A stretch of 64,000 bases of DNA from Symbiodinium natans (Eukaryota > Sar > Dinophyceae > Suessiales > Symbiodiniaceae): positions 1 to 64,000 of the forward strand of contig CAJNDS010002438.1 of the NCBI GenBank assembly GCA_905221605.1, in the 5' to 3' direction. A program made the translations under genes and the position numbers. The notes under the pieces were generated by a model, which had not been told where the DNA came from, did no database searches, and saw nothing but the letters and a program-made list of their open reading frames with translations. Shown piece by piece: positions 41,740-51,689 of the stretch (positions are counted from its first letter, which is position 1; the number at the start of each line of letters is the position of its first letter).

Positions 41740-42780
41740 TGAACTCCATCTAATAGTCTTATTAATAATAAGAATATTCAGAATACCAATAAATCAGAGC
41801 AGCGTGGACTTAGTTCTGCCACCACTCCCTCAGCTGGGAGCCAGGCACCCAGCGATCTCGCCGGCCGGATCCACCTTGAAGCGCATCTATCTACATCCGA
41901 AGCCGCAAGTCAGTGCGATAGCTGCAGTTGACCAGTCTATCAGTGCCCTAAAGAGCCACGGAAAAACCAGGGTTCCCGTGAACATTTACCGGAAGAAGTC
42001 CTTACGTATTGCAAAGTAGTACAGTAGCCGTTGAGCAGCTGCACCATAAGTAGCAGCAGTAGCAGACGCAGTAGCAGCGATAGGCCAGGCTTTAGCCACA
42101 TAGCGGCAGCGGTGGCGGCAGGAGCAGCAGCAGCAGCAGAAGCAGTGTAGCAGATGTATCAAGCGAAGCAACAGACTACGTAAAACAAATCACAAACACG
42201 ACACTTCGAAAAGCGGAAAGACAAGAAAACACAAGGGAAACCCAAAACTCGCAAAAAGGAGAACCAATGAACACGGGTAGACGGATGCAGCACACACAAA
42301 GACCTACATCATCATTGCTACGACCATTCTTATTCATTATCCTTGTCATTATTGTCATGAATATTATTATTATTCGTTTTTATTTTCATTCTTCGAATTG
42401 TTAGTACGAATATTGCTATTAGTATTATTATATTCGTATTATTCTTATTATCAGAGTAATAGTTTCTCAAATGACTTATGGCATGATATCAATACATTGT
42501 CATATATTAAGATACTGTGATATACGATTCTAGATCAGAATAATATACATATATATATATACATACATATAACTTTGATTATGTGTCATTATCATTGCTA
42601 TTGCTTTATATACTTTTATATGGGCATTATCATGTATGTTCATGCTTTATAGAGCATTACATGACTACTAGAACATAGACACACACGCACTGAGTAATCA
42701 AGGACGAGGCCAAACACGGAAGGGACAAACGAATGGAGGAAGGCACATCACAAAAAACAACACAAAAAGGGTTTAGGGTT
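41740..42780. other. No gene recognised
   Basis: 42040-42150 has CAG-type repeats; 42300-42660 is AT-rich. No exon supported. Confidence 0.45.
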
Positions 42781-42794
42781 TAGGTTTAGTCTGT

Positions 42795-42930
42795 GGTTGC
42801 AAGGGTTGCAGGTTCTTGTGGTCTGTGTTCGTCGGCCGCACAGGATTCTGGAGAGGGTGCCGTTCTAGGATTTCGGATGTGCAGATGTCACCACACACCG
42901 GAAACTGCACAAGTTCAACACCATCAGATG
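42795..42930 (-). CDS. Candidate exon
   Basis: Minus strand: SDGVELVQFPVCGDIC, TSEILERHPLQNPVRP, TNTDHKNLQP. Reads as coding over about 45 codons; telomere-like tracts lie on both sides (42769-42787, 42931-42950). The acceptor is not obvious. Confidence 0.45.
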
Positions 42931-43189
42931 GGGTTTAGGGTTTAGGGTGCCTTGTAAGCAGTTAAAATGAATCGACTTCAGGTTTCACAGCTGTAGGTCG
43001 TCTTGAGGACCCAGATGCACGCGCAAAAATCTAAACCAAGGTCGGGCCAAGGCATTGGGAGGAAAGTTTTTCGGCACTTTGTGTTCTTTGTTTTTGTTTT
43101 GCCCTTCTTTGTTTCGATGTGGCTTACAGATGTTTACCGACCTTAAGTGAATCTGGAAGCTTGCAGCTGCTTCATGCTAGGACTGCATT

Positions 43190-43335
43190 TTTGAACCCTA
43201 AACCCTAAACCCCAAACCCCTAAGCCCGAAACTCCTCTTTGAACCCTAAACCCTAAACCCCAAACTGCCCGAAACTCTGCATCGCCCCAAGCTCCGGGCA
43301 ATAACTGTTGGGCGCGTTTTGGACATGGTGGCGGC
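43190..43335 (-). CDS. Candidate exon with telomere-like donor side
   Basis: Minus strand open frame SRTPRPPPCPKRAQQL, PGAWGDAEFRA before GTTTGGGGTTTAGGG. A second frame is also open, so low confidence. Confidence 0.3.
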
Positions 43336-43933
43336 CTCGGGGTGCGGGACTTAATCAATGAGGGTTTAGGGATTGTTTTTGCCACCCGCTTAGCGGTTTA
43401 GGGTTTTTGGCCCGCGCTCTCTGCCAGCAGTGCTCCGCGCTCCCGTTGCTTTCCGAGGCCGCGGCACATGTGGCCGAACCCCCAGAGCATGCACACACTC
43501 AGGACTTTTCAATGAGGCCCGCTCCCATAGGAAGCACTCAGCCCCACTTCAATAAGCCCCGGGCCACAGCCAGAATCCCACTATATTGTCGGGTTTAGGG
43601 TTTAGGGTTTAGGGTCAGGCAGGGCTTCGGTAGGTCCAACTCGCTCGAGATTTAAACGCTCGGAGCAGGGTTTAAGGGAGGGGAGTTCAAGGGGAGTACG
43701 CAACCCAAGATTCCCTCCACTACTCCCCAAGGCTCCCTAAGCTTCTGTAAGGTTCCCTATAAGCTGAGCAGCCTGTGGGCAAGTAACCCCACAGGCCTCC
43801 GCCTCACCCGGGTGCATAGCTCATGAGACTAGAACCAAGCAACCCCAAAACCCTAAACCCTAAACCCTAAACATCCCTAAACCCTAAACCCATCAGGCCA
43901 GAGCAACTCAACAACAGGCTCTGAAATTACATG

Positions 43934-44001
43934 GGGGTTCTGCGAGTCCTTATTATTCAAGGGGTCTATTTTCGGCGTACCCGACTTTTTCGTAAACACC
44001 C
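43934..44001. mobile_element. MITE-like element, GGGGGTTT family
   Basis: Ends GGGGTTCTGCGA / TCGTAAACACCC, with a clear 5 bp target duplication ACATG at 43929-43933 and 44002-44006. It touches the 3' end of the Walker A exon. Confidence 0.75.
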
Positions 44002-44003
44002 AC

Positions 44004-44086
44004 ATGAAGCATGGCCCCCATGAAGACGCGCTAGATCGAAGCGCTGAGGGGAACACGCAAGCACGCAGCAGGGTCGTCTTCCCCAC
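44004..44086 (-). CDS. Ycf45/SpoIIIAA-like ATPase: Walker A exon
   Basis: After GCGCTGTCAG: VGKTTLLRACVFPSALR. The exon starts inside the Walker A loop (GxxGVGKTT), so the preceding exon must carry the Gly-rich half; I did not find it. Donor GTGGGTG lies in the target duplication of the adjacent MITE. Read alone, VGKTTLL could be any P-loop protein; the link to the Walker B exon at 41.1 kb and ATAHG exon at 40.3 kb is inference from order and strand. Confidence 0.55.
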
Positions 44087-44510
44087 CTGACAGCGCAGGA
44101 ATGTTTAGGGTTTAGGGTCGGCACGAAGCAAGTCTCATCGGTTCAGTTCACACACATTCCGCAAACTCTTTTGGTCGCTGTGACGCAGCGTGTCATGGTT
44201 TGGCCCATGAGCGTGCGAATTTTTGTGCACACTGATCCGTGCATCTGGCGATCTTACTGTTACTGGTAAAGGCCGCCAGTCCCAAGGATTTCATGCGCCG
44301 GTCCCTTGCAAGTCGCAGGTACAAGAGACAAGAGACAAGTGTGTACTCTCAAAGGTTCAAGGCAGCGCATGAGCCAAAAATCGGAGAGCTCTGTCACCGA
44401 TTGCAACCTTGGTTATTCTAAATATCCAAGGGCTTTAAAGTCTCCTGCGCAACATCGCCACGGATGCCCAGAAGCTTCCTTAAGTGCCATTAAAGACAGA
44501 TGTGGGAGTT

Positions 44511-44606
44511 TACGAAAAAGAGGGGGCACCTAGTATAGACCCCCCAAAATCAGAGGATTCCCTTAGAATGAGGGCCCCAATAAGGTACCCCTAATTTCGG
44601 AAACCC
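44511..44606. mobile_element. MITE-like element, GGGGGTTT family
   Basis: Ends GGGAGTTTACGAA / TTCGGAAACCCC with ATGTG on both outer sides. Internal GGATTCCCTTAGAATGAGG shared with other copies in inverse orientation. Confidence 0.7.
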
Positions 44607-44691
44607 CACATGTGGCACCAGTCCGTTCCACACTCGGGAGATGTCCTCCACGCGTTCCCCCCTTGAAAAAGTGCCGTGGGGAGCGAACCTA

Positions 44692-44768
44692 AACCCTAAA
44701 CCCTAAACCCTAAACCCTAAACCCTAAACCCTAAACCCTAAACCCTAAACCCTAAACCCTAAACCTTA
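44692..44768. repeat. Telomere-like array, ~11 x CCCTAAA
   Basis: Near-perfect array. A minus-strand frame IVSHDIKKASPAATGED lies just right of it (about 44770-44865) and could be an exon. Confidence 0.95.
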
Positions 44769-45308
44769 GGCGGCTAGGGACATCACGGAAGTGGCTTTGG
44801 CTCCCGGGTCTTCACCCGTAGCAGCTGGAGAGGCCTTCTTGATGTCGTGAGAAACGATGCGGCTTTAGAGGGTTTAGGGTTTAGGTTTTAGGGATGTTCT
44901 ATATTAAGTATTTGTTACAATTTCTAGTATTATTCTTATGCCTATTTTTCTTATTAGCTGTTGTAATTGTGTTGGGGCCATTTAAGGGTGCATGTGTGCA
45001 CAAGGGTGTGTGGGCACAGAACACCCAGAAGCTGTGTGCCCACAGAACACCCAGAAGCTGTGAATACATCGGCCTACAAGCTGCTCACGGTATTGGACCC
45101 TGATTCCTAGGGTTTAGGGTTTAGGGTTGAATCAAGCTACACGCGAAACAAGCAGAGCACACAAAATCACAAAGCAAACAAAGCAAACACAACAAAAAAA
45201 TCAAACAAAACAAGCAAAAAACCAAAACAAGCAAACCAAGCAAAACAAACAAACCAAAGAAACAACAAAACAACACGAAACAACCATATGCGGCTGCAAA
45301 TAACTCAC

Positions 45309-45399
45309 CCCGACCGGCCCATTTCCAGTAACTGGGCGCACACTTGTGACGCGCGAAGGCACATTGAGGATCCCGGTAACCCGTCAGCACTTTTGGCAC
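45309..45399 (-). CDS. Exon with strong splice sites, function unknown
   Basis: Between TTTGTCCTCAG and GTGAGT: VPKVLTGYRDPQCAF then ARHKCAPSYWKWAGR. 91 bases. Excellent canonical acceptor and donor. A MITE-like element (45416-45537) lies in the intron just upstream. Confidence 0.6.
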
Positions 45400-45415
45400 C
45401 TGAGGACAAATGCCA

Positions 45416-45537
45416 AGGGTAGTTTCATGGGCCCATGATGTGGTCCCTTACCCTCTTTAAAGGTTCTGATGTAAGAGTCCTTAATTTGTACAGAGTATAT
45501 ACGGGGCCCCCTTTTAAGGCCCATACTAAGACCCTAA
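45416..45537. mobile_element. MITE-like element, GGGTAGTT family
   Basis: Starts AAGGGTAGTTTCATGGGCCC and holds GGTCCCTTACC, TTTAAAGGTTCTGATGTA. Relatives at 52200-52345 and 53911-54046, where both ends (GGGTAGTT / AACTACCC in the last copy) are visible. Confidence 0.65.
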
Positions 45538-45544
45538 GAAGAAT

Positions 45545-45736
45545 CCAATCTCCAAGCGACCACACTATCACGAGAATCGCGGCCCCAACACGCCCGACCG
45601 CTGCAAGCACTCTTGACCTGCAAAGACTCCAAACCACGACGACGACGACATACGACGACGAAGCTACAACAGCAGCAACAAGGGCTCCTGCAAGGAGTTT
45701 GCTGATGGCTGCAACTAACTTGGTGCATTGCATCAC
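45545..45736 (-). CDS. Membrane-protein exon
   Basis: After GCAAAACAG: VMQCTKLVAAISKLLAG, then ALVAAVVASSSYVVVVVVW and VGAAILVIVWSLGDWILL. Two or three probable membrane segments. Same strand and next to the 45309-45399 exon; may be one gene. Family not recognised. Confidence 0.5.
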
Positions 45737-46157
45737 CTGTTTTGCTTGCCCACCTCAAGCCTGCCAGCATTGCATATCCAGGCCAGGCGGGCAACTAGGC
45801 ACAGATACGGTCTCTCCAACTCGCGTGCAGATGAATTCGCGGGGTTCTGACACCAGTTCTAGGATGGCACTGCGGCAGGCACTGTAGTCGATGTGCAACA
45901 ACACCCCACAACAGCCCAGCAAGTGCATGTTTGCACGAATTGGAAATATGCAGCAAGCCCCCCCCCCCCCCGGTGAACCCTGCACATCGTATCGTAGCTC
46001 AAAAGAAATGTATGTAGTCATTCGTCACCGATGCAGAACCCGCAGTATATATAGCGTACAGTGAAAGAACGGGTGAGATCTGCCGTCCCACAACGCAGCC
46101 TCGTGGACTGGGCGATGGCCACAGCCAAGGGGCCACGAGTGGACTGCCTTTTTGTCC

Positions 46158-46262
46158 TAGTAGCCCAGTAGCCATCTTATAATCAGGGACCCTTTTTTTG
46201 GTCGGTTACTTTAGAAGGGAACCCAGAACCACAAAAAGGGTAAAGGGTACCACTGGGCTGCT
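46158..46262. mobile_element. MITE-like element, AGCCCAGTAG family
   Basis: Ends TAGCCCAGTAGCCAT / ACCACTGGGCTGCTA, internal TTTTTTTGGTCGGTTACTTT and GGGAACCCAGAACCA. Same family as the intron-forming dimer at 58609-58805. Confidence 0.75.
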
Positions 46263-46515
46263 AAGCTGTTGCCTCTCGACTTCAGGCGCCGCCCGCTTTG
46301 AGAAGCGGGGACTGCGGGCTGTTTGGGGCCTGGGCCACGCGACTGGTCAGAACGACAGAGTGGCACCGAAGCGGCTACGGTTGTGGGAGGGTCATTGCGG
46401 CATCGCTGAAACCCCCCTAAAACCTCCCAAAAAACCCAAAACCCCTTAGAAACACAAAGTCTTTGGCGAATGCCTCCGGCATCGGCGATAAAACGGCGCA
46501 AGTCAGAACTCCGGC

Positions 46516-46625
46516 AACCCTAAACCCCTAAACCCCTAAACCCCTAAACCCCTAAACCCCTAAACCCCTAAACCCCTAAACCCCTAAACCCCTAAACCCC
46601 TAAACCCCTAAACCCCTAAACCCTA
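46516..46625. repeat. 8-mer telomere variant array, CCCCTAAA
   Basis: About 13 units of CCCCTAAA (TTTAGGGG), homogeneous except at the ends where it becomes CCCTAAA. Confidence 0.95.
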
Positions 46626-46628
46626 AAC

Positions 46629-46720
46629 CGAGGGGCAACATCCTTGAAGTGCTCATTTCGCATCAGCATCGGCACGGTGTCGTTGCCTTTGATGACTGCC
46701 TCGTGCCAAGTGTTCAGGCC
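46629..46720 (-). CDS. Exon with GTTTAGG donor
   Basis: Minus strand GLNTWHEAVIKGNDTV then PMLMRNEHFKDVAPR, followed directly by GTTTAGGGTTTAGGGG. The donor is the first unit of the telomere-like array. Function unknown. Confidence 0.55.
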
Positions 46721-46891
46721 TCTTGAACAAACTCTATGCAGCCAAGGATGGCAATAATAATGGCAATGATAATTCTAAAAATTATACTAATAATAATAAT
46801 AGTAATGATAATTCAAAAAATATACTAATAATAATAGTATTAACATGTAGTGATAGTAGTTATTAATATGAAAAATATTACCCTGAGCAAC

Positions 46892-46979
46892 CTCCTGCTT
46901 CAGACAAAGGGGCGGCATCTCCATCAAACTCTTCGATCGAGACCTCAGAGGATGGAATCTCCAAAGGCTCGCCAATAGG
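46892..46979 (-). CDS. Acidic exon
   Basis: After CCTTAAG: PIGEPLEIPSSEVSIEEF then DGDAAPLSEAG, donor GTTGCTC. Acidic and clearly coding-like, function unknown. Could join the 46629-46720 exon in one gene. Confidence 0.5.
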
Positions 46980-46984
46980 CTTAA

Positions 46985-47125
46985 GGTTGAGGGTTTAGGG
47001 TTTTAGGGTTTCTGCAGCACCATCTCCAAAGAGCGGGTTTTAGGGTTTAGGGTTTAGGATTTAGGGTTTAGGGTTTTAGGGTTTTAGGGTTTAGGGTTTA
47101 GGGTGTAGGGTTTAGGGTTAGGGTC
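46985..47125. repeat. Telomere-like tracts
   Basis: TTTAGGG and TTTTAGGG units in several runs around a short CTGCAGCACCATCTCCAAAGAGCG phrase that recurs near other arrays. Confidence 0.85.
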
Positions 47126-47261
47126 CAATGGTACAGCACATGCTACCACCCAAGGAACTGAGGCTCGTGCACTTTCGTCCACTGTCTCTACCCGCAAACC
47201 ATGCGGCTCGTTGCTGATGGAAATGCGCCCAAGATTCGGGACCTAGGCCGCCATTGGAGGT

Positions 47262-47540
47262 TCAAGGGCTGCAGTTGTGGTGCTGCTTACTTCGATGGAC
47301 TTCAGGCACTGTTCTCTTGGCAAGTTCTTTGCCCCCCCAAAAAACCGTAAGCATCTCCACCAGCATCGCGATGAAAAATGCCTGACCCTCGAGTTTCTTC
47401 AACCGAAGCGAAAGGGCGACGTGAAGTCCGCGAAGTGGGACATGTTTTTTGTAAAAAGCATTCCGATACGAAGGCTTTAAGCAGACCGCGTACGTGAAAA
47501 CCTGACATTTCCGTTCTGCTTGTCTGACCTTCCGATTCAA
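47262..47540 (-). CDS. Candidate exon
   Basis: Minus strand: RQAERKCQVFTYAVCL, YRNAFYKKHVPLRGLHVAL, RLKKLEGQAFFIAML. The plus strand is also open (DFRHCSLGKFFAPPK), so the strand is not certain; the minus strand is preferred because all neighbours use it. Confidence 0.4.
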   Translation of the reverse strand: MNRKVRQAERKCQVFTYAVCLKPSYRNAFYKKHVPLRGLHVALSLRLKKLEGQAFFIAMLVEMLTVFWGGKELAKRTVPEVHRSKQHHNCSP

Positions 47541-47940
47541 CCGTGCTCTGCCCTAAACCCTTTGCAACTGGACTGCGAAAAAACTGCCCTAAACCCTTTT
47601 TGCAACTGGGCTTGAGGACCCGCCAGATTCATCTCCAAGCATCAGCATCTCACCCCAAAAACTGCCCTAAACCCTATACTCTAAACCCTAAACCCCTAAA
47701 ACCCCAAAACCCCAAAAAAACCCAAAGCCCTACACCGTTGATATTTTGAACCCAGACTCTTTACGTCAGCTGGCAAACCCTGAACCTAAGATTTCCGAAG
47801 GCTTTGGATCCCTGGGAGGACATTCAGCGAGCCTCCCAGGGCTTAGAGTTTTTTAGGGTTTAGGGTTTAGGGTTCAACAACTTACGCCCTCCTTTTCATC
47901 TGGGGCTCAAAAACCCTAAGCCCTGCCAGGGTTTAGGGTT

Positions 47941-48037
47941 GGAATGTTCCCCCTCATACTAACAGTCCTTGATAGGATTATAACGGGGGGGTACTATAAT
48001 CCCAGTTAAGGAGTGATAGTATAGGGGGGGAACATCC
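47941..48037. mobile_element. MITE-like element, GGATGTTCC family
   Basis: Ends GGAATGTTCCCCCTCATACTA / AGTATAGGGGGGGAACATCC; inner GGGGGGGTACTATAAT. Relatives at 60345-60498 and 60731-60829. Confidence 0.75.
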
Positions 48038-48148
48038 CATGTTTAGGGTCACAACTCCTAAACTACTCTAAGCTGAGGTAAGTGAAGGGCCGGATGCCCC
48101 CTCCACTCCCCTGAAGGCAGCCCCTGGGCCCGACTTTTGCTGTGCCGA

Positions 48149-48182
48149 TTTAGGGTTTAGGGTTTAACCCTAAACCCTAAAA
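48149..48182. repeat. Head-to-head telomere-like junction
   Basis: TTTAGGGTTTAGGGTTTA joined directly to AACCCTAAACCCTAAA at about 48165. Confidence 0.9.
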
Positions 48183-48444
48183 CCCCCTTTTGCAACAGGC
48201 TTGCCACCTAAACCCCCTAAACCCTAAACTTGAAGACTGAAAAAATACCAGATTCTAAACCCTTTTCTACCAGGGCGCTGGTTGAGGGTGGAGGGTTGAG
48301 GGTCTGCCAGAACAATCTCAACCCTTTGCCAACGCGGCTTCTGCGACTTCACGCCCGTTAGGCCGTTAAGCTCCCGCCCTTTCAACATCTGAACCCGAAA
48401 CCCTAAACCCGAAACCCTAGACCCTAAACCCTAAAGGCCCAAAG

Positions 48445-48569
48445 GCCCTGCGCCGGGAGACCTGGATCTTCTTGGCTGTATGGAGACCTGTGCGAATGAA
48501 GATCGTGGCACGAGGCTCCACCAGGTAGCCGGACCTAAGCCCCCATCGTTTGTTGATGCTTTCTGTTTC
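48445..48569 (-). CDS. Candidate exon
   Basis: After GGTTTAAG: ETESINKRWGLRSGYL, VEPRATIFIRTGLHTAK, KIQVSRRR. Telomere-like sequence on both sides. Function unknown. Confidence 0.5.
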
Positions 48570-48814
48570 CTTAAACCCTAAACCCGAAACCCTACACCGT
48601 TTTGCCGCTCGGAGAAGGGGGGGGAGGGGGTTGTTGCTTCTTGCATTCTCCACCCTTGCGAGCGCGTGTTTCGATGTGAACTCTCTCCCTGTTGCAGGGT
48701 GGGGGTGCGGGGTTCCTGGTCAATATGGCCCAGGAATGAATACTCATGCAGCCTTCTGATCCACCTCCATCCAGACTTGCGCAAGAAATCCAGGCCTAGT
48801 GCGTACCTCTATTG

Positions 48815-48903
48815 GGGGTTACCTTATTGGGGTCCTTCTGAAACGGAAACCCTTCTACTTGGGCTTATTTTAGGGGTCCCTTATCTTCATAAGCTCCCAA
48901 TTC
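48815..48903. mobile_element. MITE-like element, GGGGGTTT family
   Basis: Ends GGGGGTTACCTTATTGGGGTCC / AGGGGTCCCTTATCTTCATAAGCTCCC. The sequence before it (48590-48785) has open minus-strand frames that may be exons. Confidence 0.6.
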
Positions 48904-48992
48904 ATGTCGAGGCACATGATGGCATGCTCACCGGGTGGAACCTGCATAGATGAGAACATGAGTGATTGCTGGATCCAACTCGAGGGCTTCTA

Positions 48993-49137
48993 CTTGGAGG
49001 TTCATGGCACTTGCTAACTAATCATAACTGTACTTATCACTGTACTTCTGGCCATATTAGGGCACCTAAGGGGGTTTATGAGTGGGTGAAAAAGTACAGT
49101 CATAATTGGTTAATAAGTACCTCCAAGCAGGGTTTTG
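48993..49137. mobile_element. MITE-like element, CTTGGAGGTTCATGG family
   Basis: Inverted ends CTTGGAGGTTCATGGCACTT / AAGTACCTCCAAG, inner AACTAATCATAACTGTACTT and AAGTACAGTCATAATTGGTT. Relative at 60168-60305. Confidence 0.7.
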
Positions 49138-49330
49138 GGAGCGTACGTCGGCAATGGCAAAACCAATGGCTGGCCGCTTGCCTGATGTTCAATGCCATTG
49201 GCAGGGCTCGCATCTCCATGATGTCTGGCCTCCCAAGGCCCACCAAAGCACCAAAAAACTAAGCCCTAAACCCTAAACCCTAAACCTAAACCCTAAACCC
49301 AAACCCTAAACCCTAAACCCCAAGGCAAGA

Positions 49331-49461
49331 TGGATCCAGCATCCTTTTGCCCTGATCTCGCAGCAGCTGGTGCAAACTTGCGCAGCCTCGATCAGTAGAA
49401 GAGGGGTCTGCATGTTGTTCACAACAATGATCTCTGTGGTGAAGGGGCTGACATCCCTGAC
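49331..49461 (-). CDS. Exon with strong acceptor
   Basis: After CTGTTCTTTCCTTCAG: VRDVSPFTTEIIVVNNM, QTPLLLIEAAQVCTS, CCEIRAKGCWIHLA, then telomere-like GGGGTTTAGGG. Excellent polypyrimidine acceptor. Function unknown. An upstream minus-strand frame (HCDTVPQLKVGQRV) near 49530 may be the preceding exon. Confidence 0.55.
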
Positions 49462-49699
49462 CTGAAGGAAAGAACAGAAAGGCATTTGACAGGAGTGACC
49501 CTGTGAGCCCAACATGGACTCGTTGGCCAACTTTCAGCTGAGGGACTGTGTCACAGTGGAGATGCGATCCGGACAAACCCATGGCCAAAGGTCTGCGAGA
49601 GACGCCAAGCAAAGGCGCACGGACACCAAACGCGTTCGCAAAAGCTGCACTGACAACTGCACGCGGCTGCGGCATGAATTCAGAAGTTAAGAGCACTCC

Positions 49700-50400
49700 T
49701 GACTGCTAGACTCTTGTGCCGATGCACGTAGGCCTACCTTTGTCATCTCACTGCGTAGCAGCCGTCAGCCGTCATACACACGGCCCTAAACCCTAAACCC
49801 TAAACCCTAAACCGGAATGGGTCCCGTGCTCCAGGAGGGCCCAGCATGAGGATGGACTTGGAGTCCAAGAGGATGTCCTCGAGTCCACAAAACAGGGTTC
49901 TTAGGGACGGGGGTTCAAGAGGGGTCACCCAAAATTCCCTACTATACTCCTTAAAGGCACCCAAAGCTTCCCTAAGGCTGACAGCAGGATGCCCATACCA
50001 AGCAAGGACGTCTGATGCCAAGGAAGGTTGCTGGGCCACGAATTGAGGTGCAGCACCTCACTGAAGGGTGTTGGGGCCCAGAGGTGCGACTCTCTGTGAA
50101 CATGCAGCAAGGAAGCGACAGACAGCTGAAGACGTCAATGCGATGAGCCTACACCCTGCACAAAGGAATGCCTCAAGGAGCCCAGCGAGAATAGAAGATG
50201 CTCGTCCTTGATAAGCAAGGGGGTTTTCGGGGGTCTGAGGCATGAACGCGGACAATTAGTTGAAGCAAGCAGGGTTCCGCGGTCAGACATCTCCGAAAAT
50301 CTGGGTCATTCCAGCAGGTGCGAGGCTACAGCACACTAAGCTCAAAATGAACTGCTACGGGTAGCAAACCCGAACCTCAGGCAGGGCTTCCGGTTCGCAG
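49700..50400. other. Mixed region, no exon firmly supported
   Basis: CCCTAAA tract at 49783-49812; a hairpin-like stretch at 49894-49977 related to 43673-43760 (GGGGTTCAAGAGGGGT, TTCCCTACTATACTCC). Open minus-strand frames occur at 49925-50255. Confidence 0.35.
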
Positions 50401-50409
50401 CACTTTATG

Positions 50410-50550
50410 CTGCAACCTTCAACACCATGAATCAGAGCTGGCGGCCCACTCGCATGATCAGCGTGACCTTAGGTGTTGTCTAAGTCGCGCATCTTCAAGA
50501 GATGGGTTGGTAAATGCACGCACGAAGCAGCGCCATGTTGCTGGAATCAT
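50410..50550 (-). CDS. Candidate exon
   Basis: Minus strand IPATWRCFVRAFTNPS then LEDARLRQHLRSR, adjoining the 9-mer array on its upstream side; a further frame YVLHLRHRISAARNQSG lies beyond the array (50660-50740). Function unknown. Confidence 0.4.
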
Positions 50551-50656
50551 AACCCTAAACCCTATAAACCCTATACACCCTATAAACCCTATAAACCCTA
50601 TAAACCCTACAAACCCTATAAACCCTATAAACCCCATAAACCCTACAAACCCTATA
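50551..50656. repeat. 9-mer telomere variant array, ACCCTATAA
   Basis: About 11 units of CCCTATAAA (TTTATAGGG). Being a multiple of three it keeps frames open and yields artefact KPY and NPI repeats. Confidence 0.95.
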
Positions 50657-50819
50657 GGCAGTGCCAAGTCCAGCACCACTTCACCGGACTGGTTTCGGGC
50701 AGCAGAGATGCGGTGCCTCAGGTGGAGCACATAACCACATGATCCCCAGCTGTTGAAGCTCATGCGATCTCCGCACAAAGACCCCAGCAGCTCTGAAGGA
50801 TTACTCTAATTACCTACTA

Positions 50820-51170
50820 CTAGTTTTACCCTAAACCCTCAACCCCAAACCCTAAACCCTAAACCCTAAACCCCAGAATGTCTCGAGGGCTCGGCAGGGT
50901 GCCGTCAATTCCGGCCCGGTCCTCCGGTGCGCAGCAGCGCTCCGAGGAGTGCCCCACAGAAACTTCTGCTGTTTAGGGTTTAGGGTTTAGGGTTTAGGAT
51001 TTAGGGTTTAGGGATTAGGGTTTAGGGATTAGGGTTTAGGGTTGTTTTTAGGGTTTAGGGTTTAGGGTTAGGGGTGTAGGGTTTTTTTGCCACCCGTCTA
51101 GCCACAGCAATGCGGGGAATTTAGGGTTGAGGGTTTTAGGGATTTAGGGTTTAGGGACAACTATTGTGTT
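50820..51170. repeat. Telomere-like tracts of both orientations
   Basis: CCCTAAA at 50829-50872, TTTAGGG and TTAGGGA variants at 50970-51075 and 51118-51155, with TTTTTTTGCCACCCGTCTAGCC at about 51086. The stretch 50880-50965 has an open minus-strand frame (EVSVGHSSERCCAPE). Confidence 0.8.
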
Positions 51171-51289
51171 GCTACACGTTGATGTGCATGTTATATCATA
51201 TGCAGTATATCTACAATACATATATATATATAGCTAAAACAGAATATGTACGTATATGATATGTGCAAACAATAACCACTAGCAAAAAG

Positions 51290-51410
51290 GAAACCAAGAG
51301 TTCCTTGCGAATTTTTATCAGAGTGTGCGACTTTGCACTCGCAACCCCATGTGCCTCTGCGAGGCATTGGAGGTAGGCACACAGTGCGACAGCAAGAATT
51401 TGCAAGAATA
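51290..51410 (-). CDS. Candidate membrane exon beside a MITE
   Basis: Minus strand IFLQILAVALCAYLQC, LAEAHGVASAKSHTL, IKIRKELLVS. A hydrophobic helix follows the acceptor-like AACCCCCAG supplied by the end of the MITE at 51414-51512. On the other side of the MITE a frame FPRRIGKKNFTIQATGELFF (about 51510-51580) may be the previous exon. Confidence 0.45.
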
Positions 51411-51413
51411 TCT

Positions 51414-51512
51414 GGGGGTTTCCGCAATTAGGGGTTACCTTATTGGGGTCCTTATTATAAGGAGCTCCTACTATCAGGGTCCCCCTATTTTTGCAAACCC
51501 CCGCTTAAAGCA
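51414..51512. mobile_element. MITE-like element, GGGGGTTT family
   Basis: Ends GGGGGTTTCCGCAATTAGGGG / CCCCCTATTTTTGCAAACCCCC. TTCTTGC occurs on both outer sides in minus orientation. Confidence 0.7.
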
Positions 51513-51689
51513 AGAAAAAAAGTTCGCCCGTGGCCTGAATTGTGAAGTTCTTCTTGCCAATGCGCCTCGGGAAATCTGACTTCACATGGCATGCCTCAAC
51601 CCAAACCCCTCACCGCAACATGCTCAAGCCCTCGCGCTTCGGGCTTTTGGGTTTTACGAGCCCCTACTCCGCGCGACCACCTGTGGGAA

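Noticed and set aside
44002-44020. MITE at 43934-44001 as an exact introner
   Set aside because: Removing element plus one ACATG copy would put a stop right after the Walker A exon, so the real acceptor is probably the downstream TTTCAG; the element only borders the donor.
47277-47480. Plus-strand gene
   Set aside because: Open and plausible (DFRHCSLGKFFAPPK), but the opposite strand is at least as good and matches the direction of all neighbouring exons.
50458-50778. Open frames with KPYKPY, NPINPI or GFIGFI repeats
   Set aside because: They come from the 9-base telomere-variant array, whose unit length keeps all frames open.
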